A stretch of 64,000 bases of DNA from Chthoniobacter sp. (GCA_021414005.1 JAIOPH010000030.1:124001-188000), one strand, 5' to 3'. Counted from the stretch's first letter, positions 42,117 to 51,903 are shown. The notes: generated by a model from the sequence alone, not told the origin. Numbers and translations are program-made.

Positions 42117-43349
42117 ATGAAGACCAACCCCCTAATTTGCGTCGCCACGCTGTTTGCGCTTTCCGCGCCGACCGCCTTCTCCCTCGGCTTCCGCATCGCC
42201 GATCAAAACGCCGAAGCCACGGCCCGAGGCAATGCCTTCGCCGCCACCGCCGACAACCCATCCGCCGTTTTCTACAACCCTGCGGGTATCACGCAGCTCG
42301 AAGGCACCCGCGCCCTGCTTGGCAGCTACGCCACCACTCTTCGCGAGCGTGTCGATCCCGCCGCACCTGGCGCGCCCGCTTTTTCCAACACCAACCACGA
42401 ACTGCAATTCGTCCCGACCTTTTTCGCCACGACCAAGGCCAAGGATTTCCCGCTCGCCTTTGGTGTCGGGGTCTATGCGCCGTACGGTTTGGGTTTGGAA
42501 TATCCCGACGACACGCCCTTCCGGACTCTGGCCCGCAAAGGAAAAATCGTCTATCTCACGATCAACCCGGTGGTCGCTTGGAAGATCACCGACACTCTGT
42601 CCGTTGCAGTCGGTCCGACCGTCAATTACGGCAGCGCGGAGCTCCAGCAAGGCGTGCTCGCCACAGGAGATACCTTCAAGTTCAAAGGCGACGGCATCAG
42701 TTATGGCATCACGGCTGGCCTGAAATGGGATCCGCATCGCATGCACCATTTCGGCATCACTTACCACGGTCCCACGACCATCGACTTCAGCGGCCACACC
42801 ACCCTTCGCACCGATCCCTTCACGGTCGCCACGCCCTTTGGTCCGTTCCCAGTGGCCGGCATTGACCGCCGCGAGGATGCCGACGCTCGCTTCCACATCC
42901 CGCAGAATGTCGTCCTCGGCTACTCCTTCACTCCCACGCCCGATTGGAATTTCGAGTTCAACGCGGACTGGACCGACTGGAACGACCTTAACACCGTCAC
43001 CCTGCACCAGCAGCGCAGCGGCAATGTCGCCCTGCCCTTCAATTGGCAGGCCAGTTGGTTCTGGGAATTCGGTATTACGAAGAAATTCACTGACGGCTGG
43101 CAGGCCAGTATCGGTTATATCTGGAGCGAAAACTCGGTGCCCGAGACTAGCTTCAACCCAATCGTCCCCGACTCGAACCGCCACGTCCTCAGCGCCGGCT
43201 TCGGGCAGAAACGCGACCGCTTTAACTGGAACATCGCCTATCAATGGGCGTATGGCCCCACTCGCACCATTAACCAAGGCACCTCCGCCGACGGTCGCTA
43301 CCGCGCTCAAGGCAACGCCATCAACCTGACCTTTGGATACGATTTTTGA
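42117..43349 (+). CDS. FadL/OmpP1-type outer-membrane transport protein
   Basis: 410 residues with a signal peptide (VATLFALSAPTAFSLG). The family hallmark NAEATARGNAFAATADNPSA, followed by VFYNPAGITQLEG, marks the hatch region at the mature N-terminus; the rest alternates as beta strands and ends in the aromatic INLTFGYDF, as outer-membrane barrels do. FadL proteins import long-chain fatty acids and other hydrophobic molecules. It is embedded between kinase genes and its end overlaps the next gene by 17 bases, linking lipid uptake with signalling. Confidence 0.93.
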   Translation: MKTNPLICVATLFALSAPTAFSLGFRIADQNAEATARGNAFAATADNPSAVFYNPAGITQLEGTRALLGSYATTLRERVDPAAPGAPAFSNTNHELQFVPTFFATTKAKDFPLAFGVGVYAPYGLGLEYPDDTPFRTLARKGKIVYLTINPVVAWKITDTLSVAVGPTVNYGSAELQQGVLATGDTFKFKGDGISYGITAGLKWDPHRMHHFGITYHGPTTIDFSGHTTLRTDPFTVATPFGPFPVAGIDRREDADARFHIPQNVVLGYSFTPTPDWNFEFNADWTDWNDLNTVTLHQQRSGNVALPFNWQASWFWEFGITKKFTDGWQASIGYIWSENSVPETSFNPIVPDSNRHVLSAGFGQKRDRFNWNIAYQWAYGPTRTINQGTSADGRYRAQGNAINLTFGYDF

Positions 43350-44595
43350 AACCCCGACGCTGCCTCCGCCGCCGGAGCCGCAGATCACCAAACCGACCCT
43401 CCTGATCGTCGATGACGAAGAGGGGCCCCGGCAGTCGCTGCGCATCGTTTTTAAAAACGACTACCATGTCCTGCTGGCGACCAACGGCACCGACGCTATC
43501 GAGCTGGTTAAGACCAACGACGTCCACGTTTGCGTCCTCGACATCATGATGATGGGCATTTCCGGCGTCGAGGCGCTCAAGGAGATCAAGCTGGTTAACC
43601 CCTCGGTCGAGGTCATCATGCTCACCGCTTTCGAAACCATCGAAACCGCCCGACAGGCACTGCGTCACGGAGCAAGCGACTACCTGAACAAACCCTTCGA
43701 CATTTCCACCATGCGCGCCGCGGTGGCTCACGCCGCGCAGAAGCACCGCGCCAACCTGGAGTTCAAACGCGGCAACGAAGAACTCCATGTCCTCCAGGAG
43801 AAAATCGAAAGTCACCGCCTAGGAGAGGAAATGGCCAAGAACCAGGGCGAGATTTACGCCAGCGTTCTGCACGACATTAACAGTCCGCTGACCATTATCT
43901 CTGGCTTCGTCGAACTCATCAACCGATCCATCGAAAACGCCGACACCGTCGAGGGCACCCAACTGGATAACATCAAGGGGGACCTCAATCGGCTCAACGG
44001 ACAGGTCGCGCGCTGCGTCGAAATCTCTCGCCGTTACCTCAGCTTCCTCAACGGCCAAGGCACCGTAAAATCCTACGTCGCCGTGAATCAGGTGATGAGC
44101 GATCTCACCGAACTCCTCAGCCGACACCCCAGCGCTCGTGGCCACGAACTTACCGTCCGCGGCCTTGACCCTGATCTCACCGCTGCGATCAACGGCACCG
44201 ACTTCCTCCAGATCCTCCTCAACCTCACCATCAACGCCCTTCAGTCCACGCCGGAGCCCCACCTCGTTTCCGTCAGTTGCCAGCGCCATCCAGAGCCGCT
44301 GGAGATTGAAAAAATTGAGGATCACGCCGAACAGCGCGTCATCAACCGCGACGCCTTTGCCAACCGGTCCCCGCTTCTCACGATCGAGGTCCAGGACAGC
44401 GGACCCGGCATTCCGCCGGAAATTCTCCGTCGTATGTTCGAGGAACGCTTTACCACCAAGCCCCCCGAGCACGGCACCGGCCTCGGTCTCTCCATCGTCA
44501 AACGCCTCGTCAAAGAAGCCGAAGGCGCGCTCATCATTCAGACCAGACTTGGAGTCGGCTCAAAGTTCACCGTCTGCCTGCAGACGGTCCCCTGA
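43333..44595 (+). CDS. Receiver-histidine kinase hybrid
   Basis: 420 residues from a TTG at 43333, inside the end of the FadL-type gene. Receiver domain at the N-terminus (LLIVDDEEGPRQSLRIV, Asp70 in CVLDIMMMGISGVEAL, DYLNKPFD), coiled linker, H-box ASVLHDINSPLTI with His180, HATPase domain with LNLTINALQSTP, VQDSGPGIPPEI, GTGLGLSIVKRLV. No DNA-binding output. It is the last gene of the run and is followed by a convergent gene seven bases away. Confidence 0.92.
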   Translation: MDTIFETPTLPPPPEPQITKPTLLIVDDEEGPRQSLRIVFKNDYHVLLATNGTDAIELVKTNDVHVCVLDIMMMGISGVEALKEIKLVNPSVEVIMLTAFETIETARQALRHGASDYLNKPFDISTMRAAVAHAAQKHRANLEFKRGNEELHVLQEKIESHRLGEEMAKNQGEIYASVLHDINSPLTIISGFVELINRSIENADTVEGTQLDNIKGDLNRLNGQVARCVEISRRYLSFLNGQGTVKSYVAVNQVMSDLTELLSRHPSARGHELTVRGLDPDLTAAINGTDFLQILLNLTINALQSTPEPHLVSVSCQRHPEPLEIEKIEDHAEQRVINRDAFANRSPLLTIEVQDSGPGIPPEILRRMFEERFTTKPPEHGTGLGLSIVKRLVKEAEGALIIQTRLGVGSKFTVCLQTVP

Positions 44596-44601
44596 CCTCC
44601 G

Positions 44602-45024
44602 TCAGCCCCCGGCGCTCGTCAGTGGATGCATCTGGCGGCGAATTGATCGCGACTTGGCCAGCGGAATCAGCACCAGCGCCTGTAAGCCAATTCCCGCCAA
44701 CCCCGGACGGACCATTCCGTCAGGTCGAGTCATCTTTCCTCCGATGACGAAAAACATCGCCGCCGAGAACGCCGTGATCGAAACCACGAGGATCACGCCC
44801 AGCGTGTAGCGCGTCCACGACATCCGCCGCCACATCCCGACCAGCAGGAGCTTTGTGCAAAGTCCACTCATCACCGCCACGCCCAACAGCGGCGGTGCCG
44901 GGTTGAACTCATTCAGACTGAATTTCACGAGCAGGTAATCCGCACCGCCGAGCAGGAGAAACATGATGAAGATCCAAATCCGGGCGCGGAGTTTCCAGTT
45001 CGGTGGGGCAATCGGGGTAGACAT
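44602..45024 (-). CDS. Four-helix membrane protein of unknown function
   Basis: 140 residues from the ATG at 45024 (MSTPIAPPNWKLRARIWIFI). Four hydrophobic stretches: IWIFIMFLLLGGADYLLV, PLLGVAVMSGLCTKLLLVGM, TLGVILVVSITAFSAAMFFV and GLAGIGLQALVLIPLA. A basic C-terminus (KSRSIRRQM) suggests a cytoplasmic end. I recognise no family. It converges on the receiver-kinase gene and diverges from the secreted protein gene at 45159. Confidence 0.65.
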   Translation of the reverse strand: MSTPIAPPNWKLRARIWIFIMFLLLGGADYLLVKFSLNEFNPAPPLLGVAVMSGLCTKLLLVGMWRRMSWTRYTLGVILVVSITAFSAAMFFVIGGKMTRPDGMVRPGLAGIGLQALVLIPLAKSRSIRRQMHPLTSAGG

Positions 45025-45158
45025 CGGGCGGATTGAGCGCGCCACATTGTTCTGCCTCACCCACAACCGCAATTCCTGAATTTTCCGCCAGCATTTGCGT
45101 GGCTACTCGCGTGCGGAAAGATTCGACGCCCCGCGCACCGCACGCAATCTTTCGGTCC

Positions 45159-46979
45159 GTGAGAAAGTCCTCCCTCAGCCATATCTGGCGCGCTTCCGTT
45201 TACGGGCTGGTGCTCGCCCTGGCTCCGTGGGGCGGGGCGGCGGAGCGAAAAAAGGATCCGTTGCCCGAGATTCCGCCGCCGGTCCAGCCGCTGACGGTCA
45301 AAGTTCAGCGCGGCGAAAACGTGGAAATTCAATTGCGCATCCATGGGAGCAGGAATGAACCGCTGAGGTTTCTCATCCGCACCCCGCCGGAGCACGGGCG
45401 GCTGACCGAGCCGCGAGCGCTGAATCGCGAAATCGGTGTGGTGACCTACACTCCGCCGGCCAACCCGATAATCATGCGCGACCGCTTTCTCTATGCGGTG
45501 CAGACCAGCGTCGGCGTTTCGGCGTCCGCGGAAGTGGCCATCACCATCCTTGATTCGCCGCCGGAACTCGCCTTGCCAGAGGCGCTCAATTTCTCCTTGC
45601 TTCCGGTCGGCTCCGTAGTCACCAAGCAACTGGAACTCGTCAACCGAGGTGGAGGCATTGCTGAGGGCAAAGTTGTGATCGGAACGCCGTGGAAAATCGA
45701 TGGGCCGGCGGGCTATCGGCTGACATCGGGCGCTCGGATGATTTTCAAAATCGCCTTCGCTCCGGAGGCCCCCGGCATTTTCGACACGCTCATGCGCTTC
45801 ACGTCACAACCGGAAGCGAGTGTGACTGTGCATGGCGAGGCGATTGCCGCGCTCACGGCCATTCCTGCAAAGATTGCGCTGCAACAAGGAGACGTCGGCG
45901 ATCCCGTGCGTGCCGGCTCCTTTGAACTCACCAATGCGACCGACACCGAGCGGCGGGTGGAACTCACAGGCGGGGTGAGGCTTCAAATCCCGCGTAATCT
46001 GACGGTGCCTGCGCAGGGGGCGGTGAAAGTGTCGGCGCTGACTGCTGCGAACGATGTCGCGTCGTTGGACGACGAGATTCGCGTCGAAGCTCGGGGTTTT
46101 GCGGTCGTCGTGCCCGTGCGCGCCGCTGCCGTCGGCCCCATCGTGCGGACCACTCGCTCCAGCGTCAGCTTTGGAAGGGTGGACGCCACAAAATCAGCGG
46201 AAGCTGGACTCGAGCTGGAAAACATCGGCGGCACGGTGGCGAATGTGAGTTTGGAGATTGTGAGTCCGTTCAAGACGGAGCCGCGAATCCAATTGGCCCC
46301 CGGCGAGAAAAAGTCGGTGATTTTGCGCATGAACCCGGCCGCAGCGGGGCGGCACCGCGCCTTGCTCAAGGTGAAAGGAGAAAGGCAGGAGTTGGAGATT
46401 CCGGTCGAAGCGGAACTTTTCGCCGCGGCCGTGTCGGTGCCACCGACGGAAGTGGCAACGCCTCCCGCAGTGCCGGCGTCGGAAATCGCGATCACCTCGC
46501 CCGCGAGCCCAGCCACTTCGCCAACCGCGAGTTTGCCGGAGGGTGTTTTTGCCAATCTTCGACCCGTGGCAGGAGTGAAAACTACCGCCGTCACCCAGCA
46601 CACCGCCACCTTGGAGTGGCCGGTCGCGCTCCACGGTGCCACCCAGTTTCGCGTGGAATATCGCATCCTTGAAATTAGCCCGGAGAGTGAACTGCAAGTG
46701 CGCTGGGATGCCCTTCCCGGCGTCAGTATTCGGCGCGAGGGCGACCGGTATGTCGCTGCGCTTCGCGAGCTAGAGCCAGCGACGCATTTTGGCGTTCGAG
46801 TCGTCCCGCTGACTCCCGGTGGCGAGACGACCGAGCCGCTTTTCTTTCACCATTTTGCCACACTCCCGAAGCGGAATTGGCTACCGACCGTCACGCCACT
46901 CCGCATCCTCCTCGCGGTCCTCGCCGGCTGTGTATTCTTCGTGTGGCGGCAACGCCGGGCGGAGCGACGCCGCATCTGA
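45159..46979 (+). CDS. Exported ASH/FN3-like repeat protein with C-terminal anchor
   Basis: 606 residues if started at the GTG at 45159, which places a good signal peptide (SVYGLVLALAPWGGAAERK) at the N-terminus; an in-frame ATG at 45033 would add 42 unlikely residues. The body consists of immunoglobulin-like beta domains of the ASH or choice-of-anchor-D kind (LNFSLLPVGSVVTKQLELVN, VSFGRVDATKSAEAGLELEN) and a fibronectin-III-like domain near 480-570. A final transmembrane helix (ILLAVLAGCVFFVWRQRRAE) anchors it in a membrane. Probably structural or adhesive in the periplasm. Confidence 0.75.
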   Translation: MRKSSLSHIWRASVYGLVLALAPWGGAAERKKDPLPEIPPPVQPLTVKVQRGENVEIQLRIHGSRNEPLRFLIRTPPEHGRLTEPRALNREIGVVTYTPPANPIIMRDRFLYAVQTSVGVSASAEVAITILDSPPELALPEALNFSLLPVGSVVTKQLELVNRGGGIAEGKVVIGTPWKIDGPAGYRLTSGARMIFKIAFAPEAPGIFDTLMRFTSQPEASVTVHGEAIAALTAIPAKIALQQGDVGDPVRAGSFELTNATDTERRVELTGGVRLQIPRNLTVPAQGAVKVSALTAANDVASLDDEIRVEARGFAVVVPVRAAAVGPIVRTTRSSVSFGRVDATKSAEAGLELENIGGTVANVSLEIVSPFKTEPRIQLAPGEKKSVILRMNPAAAGRHRALLKVKGERQELEIPVEAELFAAAVSVPPTEVATPPAVPASEIAITSPASPATSPTASLPEGVFANLRPVAGVKTTAVTQHTATLEWPVALHGATQFRVEYRILEISPESELQVRWDALPGVSIRREGDRYVAALRELEPATHFGVRVVPLTPGGETTEPLFFHHFATLPKRNWLPTVTPLRILLAVLAGCVFFVWRQRRAERRRI

Positions 46980-46991
46980 GCCGCTGCGCTT

Positions 46992-48740
46992 CTATTTCGA
47001 TTCCGGCGGCGTCTCGAAGATGATTTCGCCGAGCTTCGTGTTCACTTCCTCCTGGCTGCGCCGCACGCTGTTGAGTCCCTCCATTGCGTCGCTCAGCCGG
47101 TTCGCGAGGTCGGCGCGCTTTTCGGCGTCGCTGACGATCCGCGCCTGATAGTGCTCGGTCGTCGCGATGCCGGGCGAGGGGAGGTTGTTGGCGTCGAAAA
47201 CCTCGAACCAATAATCGATCACGCTCCCTTCCTCGACGTGCGGGACGATCGCCCCGACCTTCCAGTCGAAACGCCGCGTCACGCTTTTTGCCAGCATGCC
47301 ACCAAGGTCGAGGTCGAGGGTTTTGTGCGGCCCGTTTTCCACCCAATCGACCGCGTAGTGCAGCTTCACTTTCGCCACGCCGAAATCATCCTTGGCCTCG
47401 AATGAAATCAGCGCCGTGGCCTCGCGGGTGAGCAGGATTTCGCGCCGGTCGGGCCAGATGATTTTGATCGTTGGCGCCGCGTCGCGCTGCACGTCGATGT
47501 GGTAAACGGCCGCGCCGCGCGACTCCACGCCGTCCTCGTCCACGAGTTGCAAAGTCATGCCCGTCACACCCTCGGCGGGTATTACCGCTTCGCCGGCGAG
47601 CAGCGTCTTGTCCGCGCCCGCGGGCTGGAGCGGCGCGGTCTTTACGGGCTTGTCGCGGTCGGCACCGACGAGGCGGATTTCGCCGGCCTTCACCGCGGTG
47701 TTCGCCTTCACCTTCAGCACGAGTTTGCTGCCCGCGAGGATTTTCAAATCGCCGAGCGGTCGCCGTTGCGGCGGGAGTTGCGTGTAGGCGGGCCAGACCT
47801 GCTGGCATTCCACGCTCGCGACCGACGGACGCGGTTTCACCCGCACATGAAAGCTCGCGCTCTCCGCGTCGCCGAGCGCCACCACATAGTCGAACGGCTC
47901 CTGCACGCTTTGCAGCACGCGGGCGAAATGGCCGGGCTGATCCACGTTTGCGTTGAAATCGAATTCCTGCGGTTTCCCCTTCGCGGTTTTCACGCGCAAC
48001 CTGCCCTTCGCCGGCACGATTCCCCGCGCCTCAGCTTCCAGCCGGAGATCGTCGCCGATGGCGATGACGCGGTCACCGGAGACGTTGTCGATCTGCGTCT
48101 GCCGCGGCACCGCGACATTGAAAAGGCAGGCGCGCAGCACCAGCGGCTTCGTGCGGTGTCCGCCGTACACCGCGAGCCCCGCCGTCGCGAGCAGCGCCAG
48201 CAGCGCGGCCCGCAGCCACTTCGTCCGCGGTGCGGTTACCACCACCTTGTCGAATTTCATCTGCGCCGCCATCGCCGTCGTCTCCGCCACGAGCGCGCGC
48301 ACCAGCTCCGGCGACGACGTGCCGTCGTTCCTTTTCGCGAGCTGTACCGCCGCGATAAACCGCGAGCGAAACTCCGGTAGCGCCCGCTCCACCATTAGCG
48401 CCACCGCTTCATCCGGGAGCCGCCGCCACCACCGCCGGAGGCCAAACTTCCACAGCACCGCCGCCGCACCGCCCACGCCCGCGACGGCAAACACCAGCCG
48501 CCCGAGCCAAGGCAGATTCGTCAGAAAATCCGTCACCGTTTCGCTCATCAGCCAAAGACCCAGCGCCGTCACCGCCATCCCGATTCCCTGGCCCAAAGCC
48601 ACGCGCCCATGCCGCCGGCGCAACTGCCGGATCCGCACCGCGATCTCGCGCGCGGTATCCGGGAGACGACGGCGCGAGGCGTCGTTCTTGGACGGTGCCA
48701 TCGCGGTGGATTCGTCGTTGCGCTGATCGGAAACGGTCAT
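46992..48740 (-). CDS. DUF4175-like membrane protein
   Basis: 582 residues. Two N-terminal transmembrane helices (IGMAVTALGLWLMSETVTDF region and LVFAVAGVGGAAAVLW), a short cytoplasmic segment, a third helix (LRAALLALLATAGLAVYGGH) and then a large periplasmic beta-rich part (RPSVASVECQQVWPAYTQLP, DRREILLTREATALISFEAK, DDFGVAKVKLHYAVD). This arrangement fits the DUF4175 group found beside VWA/BatA-like genes. The C-terminal end is shorter than in long DUF4175 proteins and lacks their coiled repeats. Function unknown. It follows the VWA gene by 18 bases on the same strand. Confidence 0.7.
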   Translation of the reverse strand: MTVSDQRNDESTAMAPSKNDASRRRLPDTAREIAVRIRQLRRRHGRVALGQGIGMAVTALGLWLMSETVTDFLTNLPWLGRLVFAVAGVGGAAAVLWKFGLRRWWRRLPDEAVALMVERALPEFRSRFIAAVQLAKRNDGTSSPELVRALVAETTAMAAQMKFDKVVVTAPRTKWLRAALLALLATAGLAVYGGHRTKPLVLRACLFNVAVPRQTQIDNVSGDRVIAIGDDLRLEAEARGIVPAKGRLRVKTAKGKPQEFDFNANVDQPGHFARVLQSVQEPFDYVVALGDAESASFHVRVKPRPSVASVECQQVWPAYTQLPPQRRPLGDLKILAGSKLVLKVKANTAVKAGEIRLVGADRDKPVKTAPLQPAGADKTLLAGEAVIPAEGVTGMTLQLVDEDGVESRGAAVYHIDVQRDAAPTIKIIWPDRREILLTREATALISFEAKDDFGVAKVKLHYAVDWVENGPHKTLDLDLGGMLAKSVTRRFDWKVGAIVPHVEEGSVIDYWFEVFDANNLPSPGIATTEHYQARIVSDAEKRADLANRLSDAMEGLNSVRRSQEEVNTKLGEIIFETPPESK

Positions 48741-48758
48741 GGATGGGTCATGCGTTTG

Positions 48759-51260
48759 CTACTTCAACTGCGCCTTCTTCCGCAAATACCACTCGAGCGT
48801 CGCCACGATGAGCAGCAGCGCGAAATAGACGGGCGACGACCACAGCTCGGCGTCCACCGTGCTTTGCACGCGCTCGGTTTTGGTGGCGATGAGTTCGGGA
48901 AGTTTCACCAGTGTTTCCTCGCGGAAAAATCCGCCGCCGCTGACTTCCGCCATCTGCTTGAGCATCGCTTCATTCATCGCCGTTTCGCCCAGCTCGAACG
49001 CCGGCTCGGCCACGGTGAACTCGATGAAGGTGATGTCGTCCCCTTTCACCGCAAACCGATGCACGCCGGGCGCGAGCGCCGTGAAATCGCCGCGATACAT
49101 GCCGGGCTGCTCAGGAACCGCGCGCAGCGTGACGGCCTCCCGCGGACCGGCCTGCACGCTGGGTCCGGCGGCTACGGGCTTCACGGTGTAGCCGCCCTCG
49201 ACGGTGGGTTCCTTGAGCGGATTGAAGTCAGTGCTGTAGAGCCGCGCATACACGGCCACGCGGTCGCCGGTGCTGTATTTCTGTTTGTCCACGCTGAGCT
49301 GCGTGCGCTTCGAGCCGCCGAGCAAATGCGCGAGCCCGAGCTTCTGCGTCACCTGCCCCCAGAGGATCGGGTAAAAGCGGTCGTCGGCATTTTTGCGCCA
49401 GCGCCAGGTGTTGTCGGTGCCCACGTAGAGCACCTGGCCGAGACCGTATTGCTGCTGTGCCACGATCGGCATTTTCCCAAAGCGCGTGGCCTTCGTCGCG
49501 TCGCCGTCCTGGAGCAGGACTTGCGCGGCGGGCTTCGCGCGGGCCACGCGCGCGACCCAGTAGATTTTCGGAAAGCGCCGCCAGATTGCGGCGTTCTCCT
49601 CGTCTTTGGGCGAGAGTTTCATCATCGGGCTGGTGCGGCCGAGCGGCGTGAGTTCGAGGGTGGTCGGGCGTTCCGGCCCCGGTTGTTTGGCGAGCCCCTC
49701 GCCGAGTTCCACCGGCAGCAGTTTCTCCAACTCCGTGCCGCGATACGCGCTCGGGTTGAATTGATTGCCCGCAATAAACAGACACGAGCCGCCGAACTTC
49801 GACACGAACTCGCCGAGCCAGCCGATGGCCGCGTCGCCGAGCGACTTGGGGTCCACGTCGCCGAGCACCACGAGATCGTATTTGAAAAGCTCCTCCTTCG
49901 TCGCCGGTAACGCCTTCACGTAGGGCGAGCCTTCGCCCTCCGCGATGGCCGGGTCGCCCTCCTGCAACCAGCATTTCACTTCCAGCCGACGGTCGCGCAG
50001 CAGCACGCTTTGCAGGTAGCGGAACTCCCAGCGCGGCGCGGCCTCGACCATCAGCACTTTCACCTTGCTGTCGATGACCTTGAGCCGCTGGGCCACGGCG
50101 TTGTTGTCCTTCGCCGCCTCGTCCTCGCGCGGTACGATGAAAACGCGCAATTCAAACTCGCCCACATTTTTCGGCGTAAAAGGCAGCGCCACGGTCTGCT
50201 CCTCGTCATCGGTGAAAGTGAGGTCTTTCGTCGCCACCACTTCGGTGCCGAGCTGCAGCGTGATCTTCGCTGTCTCGCCGCGCATGCCCTGTCCGCGGAC
50301 GCGTACCGTCACGGGCAGCTCGTCTTTCACAAACGCCACCTCCTGCGCAAACATGTTCGCCACGATGATGTCGCGCGGCGAGGTGATGCCTACGCCGTAG
50401 ATGAACAACGGCACGCCCTCCGAGCGGGCGAGGCGCGCGGCTTCGAGCGGCTGGGTGCCCACGTTGCTAGCGCCGTCGGTGGCGAGAAAGATGCCCGCGA
50501 GCGGCTGGCCGCGTTTGCGCGTGAGGAGTTCGCGGATGGCGTCGCCGATGGCGGTGGTCTGGCTCTTCGGATCGAGCTTGTCCACCCACGCGCGCGGGTC
50601 GGACTGAGCCTGATTGTCGGTGGGCTTGGCGGCGGCCGCCGCGGGTGCCGCCGTCGTGATTTCCGCGAGCGCCGCGCCGAAGGTGAAAGTGGTCACGTCA
50701 TACGCCTTGGCGAACTTTTCCAGCAGCTTGAGATCGTCATTGCGCAGCACCCCGCGCAGCAGCTCCACGCGCGGCACGGTCTTCATTGCCACGCTGTCCT
50801 TGGCGTCGAGCGACTGCTCCAGCCCCTTGCGAATGTCGAGCACGCCTTTGGCCAAGGCCGCGCGCTTCAAATCCGCCGCATCGAACCGGGGGTCCGCGAT
50901 CTTCATGCTCGCGCTGGTGTCGATGAGCTGGAGCAGCGTCCGCCGGATGGTGCCCTCGATGGTGAACGCCAAAACCGGACGCAAAATGATGAGCAACAGC
51001 AGCGCGAAAAGGATGAGCCGGAGCGCTGTCAGCAGGCGTCGCCGGGCCGGCGAAACCCACTCCCGCGTATCGCGCCAGTAGCTCCACCAGCTCATCGCGC
51101 CGAGCAGCAGCGCCAGCAGCATGATCCATCCGATTGCCCCCGAATTGCGCAGCACCACCTGCACGCCCGAGATATTCGCGGCGTTCTCAATTTTCACCCC
51201 AAAGATGCGGAGGAGGAAGTCAGTCACAGGGAGGCTTTGAGAAAACGGAATGAACGGCAT
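48759..51260 (-). CDS. Membrane-anchored VWA-domain protein
   Basis: 833 residues. Two N-terminal helices (GWIMLLALLLGAMSWWSYW, LLTALRLILFALLLLIILRP) precede a von Willebrand A domain with a MIDAS motif LIDTSASMK (Asp114) and LAGIFLATDGASNVGTQP. Next come an Ig-like segment (about 330-440), a class I amidotransferase-like region (VKVLMVEAAPRWEFRYLQSV to GSCLFIAGNQF) and a last transmembrane helix near the C-terminus (SPVYFALLLIVATLEWYL). The architecture is typical of BatA-related proteins of Planctomycetota and Verrucomicrobiota, usually co-encoded with MoxR ATPases; no moxR is in the window. Confidence 0.88.
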   Translation of the reverse strand: MPFIPFSQSLPVTDFLLRIFGVKIENAANISGVQVVLRNSGAIGWIMLLALLLGAMSWWSYWRDTREWVSPARRRLLTALRLILFALLLLIILRPVLAFTIEGTIRRTLLQLIDTSASMKIADPRFDAADLKRAALAKGVLDIRKGLEQSLDAKDSVAMKTVPRVELLRGVLRNDDLKLLEKFAKAYDVTTFTFGAALAEITTAAPAAAAAKPTDNQAQSDPRAWVDKLDPKSQTTAIGDAIRELLTRKRGQPLAGIFLATDGASNVGTQPLEAARLARSEGVPLFIYGVGITSPRDIIVANMFAQEVAFVKDELPVTVRVRGQGMRGETAKITLQLGTEVVATKDLTFTDDEEQTVALPFTPKNVGEFELRVFIVPREDEAAKDNNAVAQRLKVIDSKVKVLMVEAAPRWEFRYLQSVLLRDRRLEVKCWLQEGDPAIAEGEGSPYVKALPATKEELFKYDLVVLGDVDPKSLGDAAIGWLGEFVSKFGGSCLFIAGNQFNPSAYRGTELEKLLPVELGEGLAKQPGPERPTTLELTPLGRTSPMMKLSPKDEENAAIWRRFPKIYWVARVARAKPAAQVLLQDGDATKATRFGKMPIVAQQQYGLGQVLYVGTDNTWRWRKNADDRFYPILWGQVTQKLGLAHLLGGSKRTQLSVDKQKYSTGDRVAVYARLYSTDFNPLKEPTVEGGYTVKPVAAGPSVQAGPREAVTLRAVPEQPGMYRGDFTALAPGVHRFAVKGDDITFIEFTVAEPAFELGETAMNEAMLKQMAEVSGGGFFREETLVKLPELIATKTERVQSTVDAELWSSPVYFALLLIVATLEWYLRKKAQLK

Positions 51261-51386
51261 CTTGCCAGCAACTTCCGCTTGGACGCGATGGCATTAGCAT
51301 CGCTATCGGTGTTGCCAGTTCCGCTCTCGCCGGGTGCCGCCAGCGGTGGCACCCCGACAATCCAGACGCCACGTCCGAGACGGGAA

Positions 51387-51818
51387 CTAGCCTTTGAAAA
51401 ATCCCGAATTGAGCAGTCCGGAGAGCGCACCTTGCAGGCCACCTTGGGGCGGGACTTCGCCGCCGGGAGTGAGCTGGTCCACGGCGTGCGGGAGCAGGTG
51501 CGCGAGCGCGCCGGCAATCTGCGCGGGATCAATGCCGACCTGCTGGGCGAGCTGCTGGATTTTCTCCGAGCCGAGCGCCTGCTGAATCTGCTCGCCGCTC
51601 ACCGGGAGGTTCGCGCCGGTGCCCACCCACGATTTGACCTGCGGCCCGAGCCCGCTGGCCGCGAGCTGCTGGACGAGTCCGGCGAGGCCGTTGCCGGAGC
51701 TGTGGTTTTGCACGAGGTCGGTGAGGATGTGGGCGATGCCGCTTTGGCCGCCGGGCGCGTTGCTGTTGTTGTTCAGCGCGCCGAGGGCGGCGCTGGCGAG
51801 TTGGGAGAAAAGACTCAT
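51387..51818 (-). CDS. YidB-like DUF937 protein
   Basis: 143 residues from the ATG at 51818 (MSLFSQLASAALGAL). Glycine/asparagine-rich N-terminus, then LVQQLAASGLGPQVKSWVGT, NLPVSGEQIQQALGSEKIQQ and IDPAQIAGALAHLLPHAVDQ, LTPGGEVPP: the YidB/DUF937 pattern. Soluble, all-helical; function of the family is not established. A short gap separates it from the coiled-coil gene upstream on the same strand. Confidence 0.9.
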   Translation of the reverse strand: MSLFSQLASAALGALNNNSNAPGGQSGIAHILTDLVQNHSSGNGLAGLVQQLAASGLGPQVKSWVGTGANLPVSGEQIQQALGSEKIQQLAQQVGIDPAQIAGALAHLLPHAVDQLTPGGEVPPQGGLQGALSGLLNSGFFKG

Positions 51819-51903
51819 GAATGGTCGGTGGGTGGTTGCCGACAAAAGCCGCTACTTTGGCACCGAAGTCAACGCCGGAGCCGCGCTCGAAGCGGGGCGC
51901 TGG

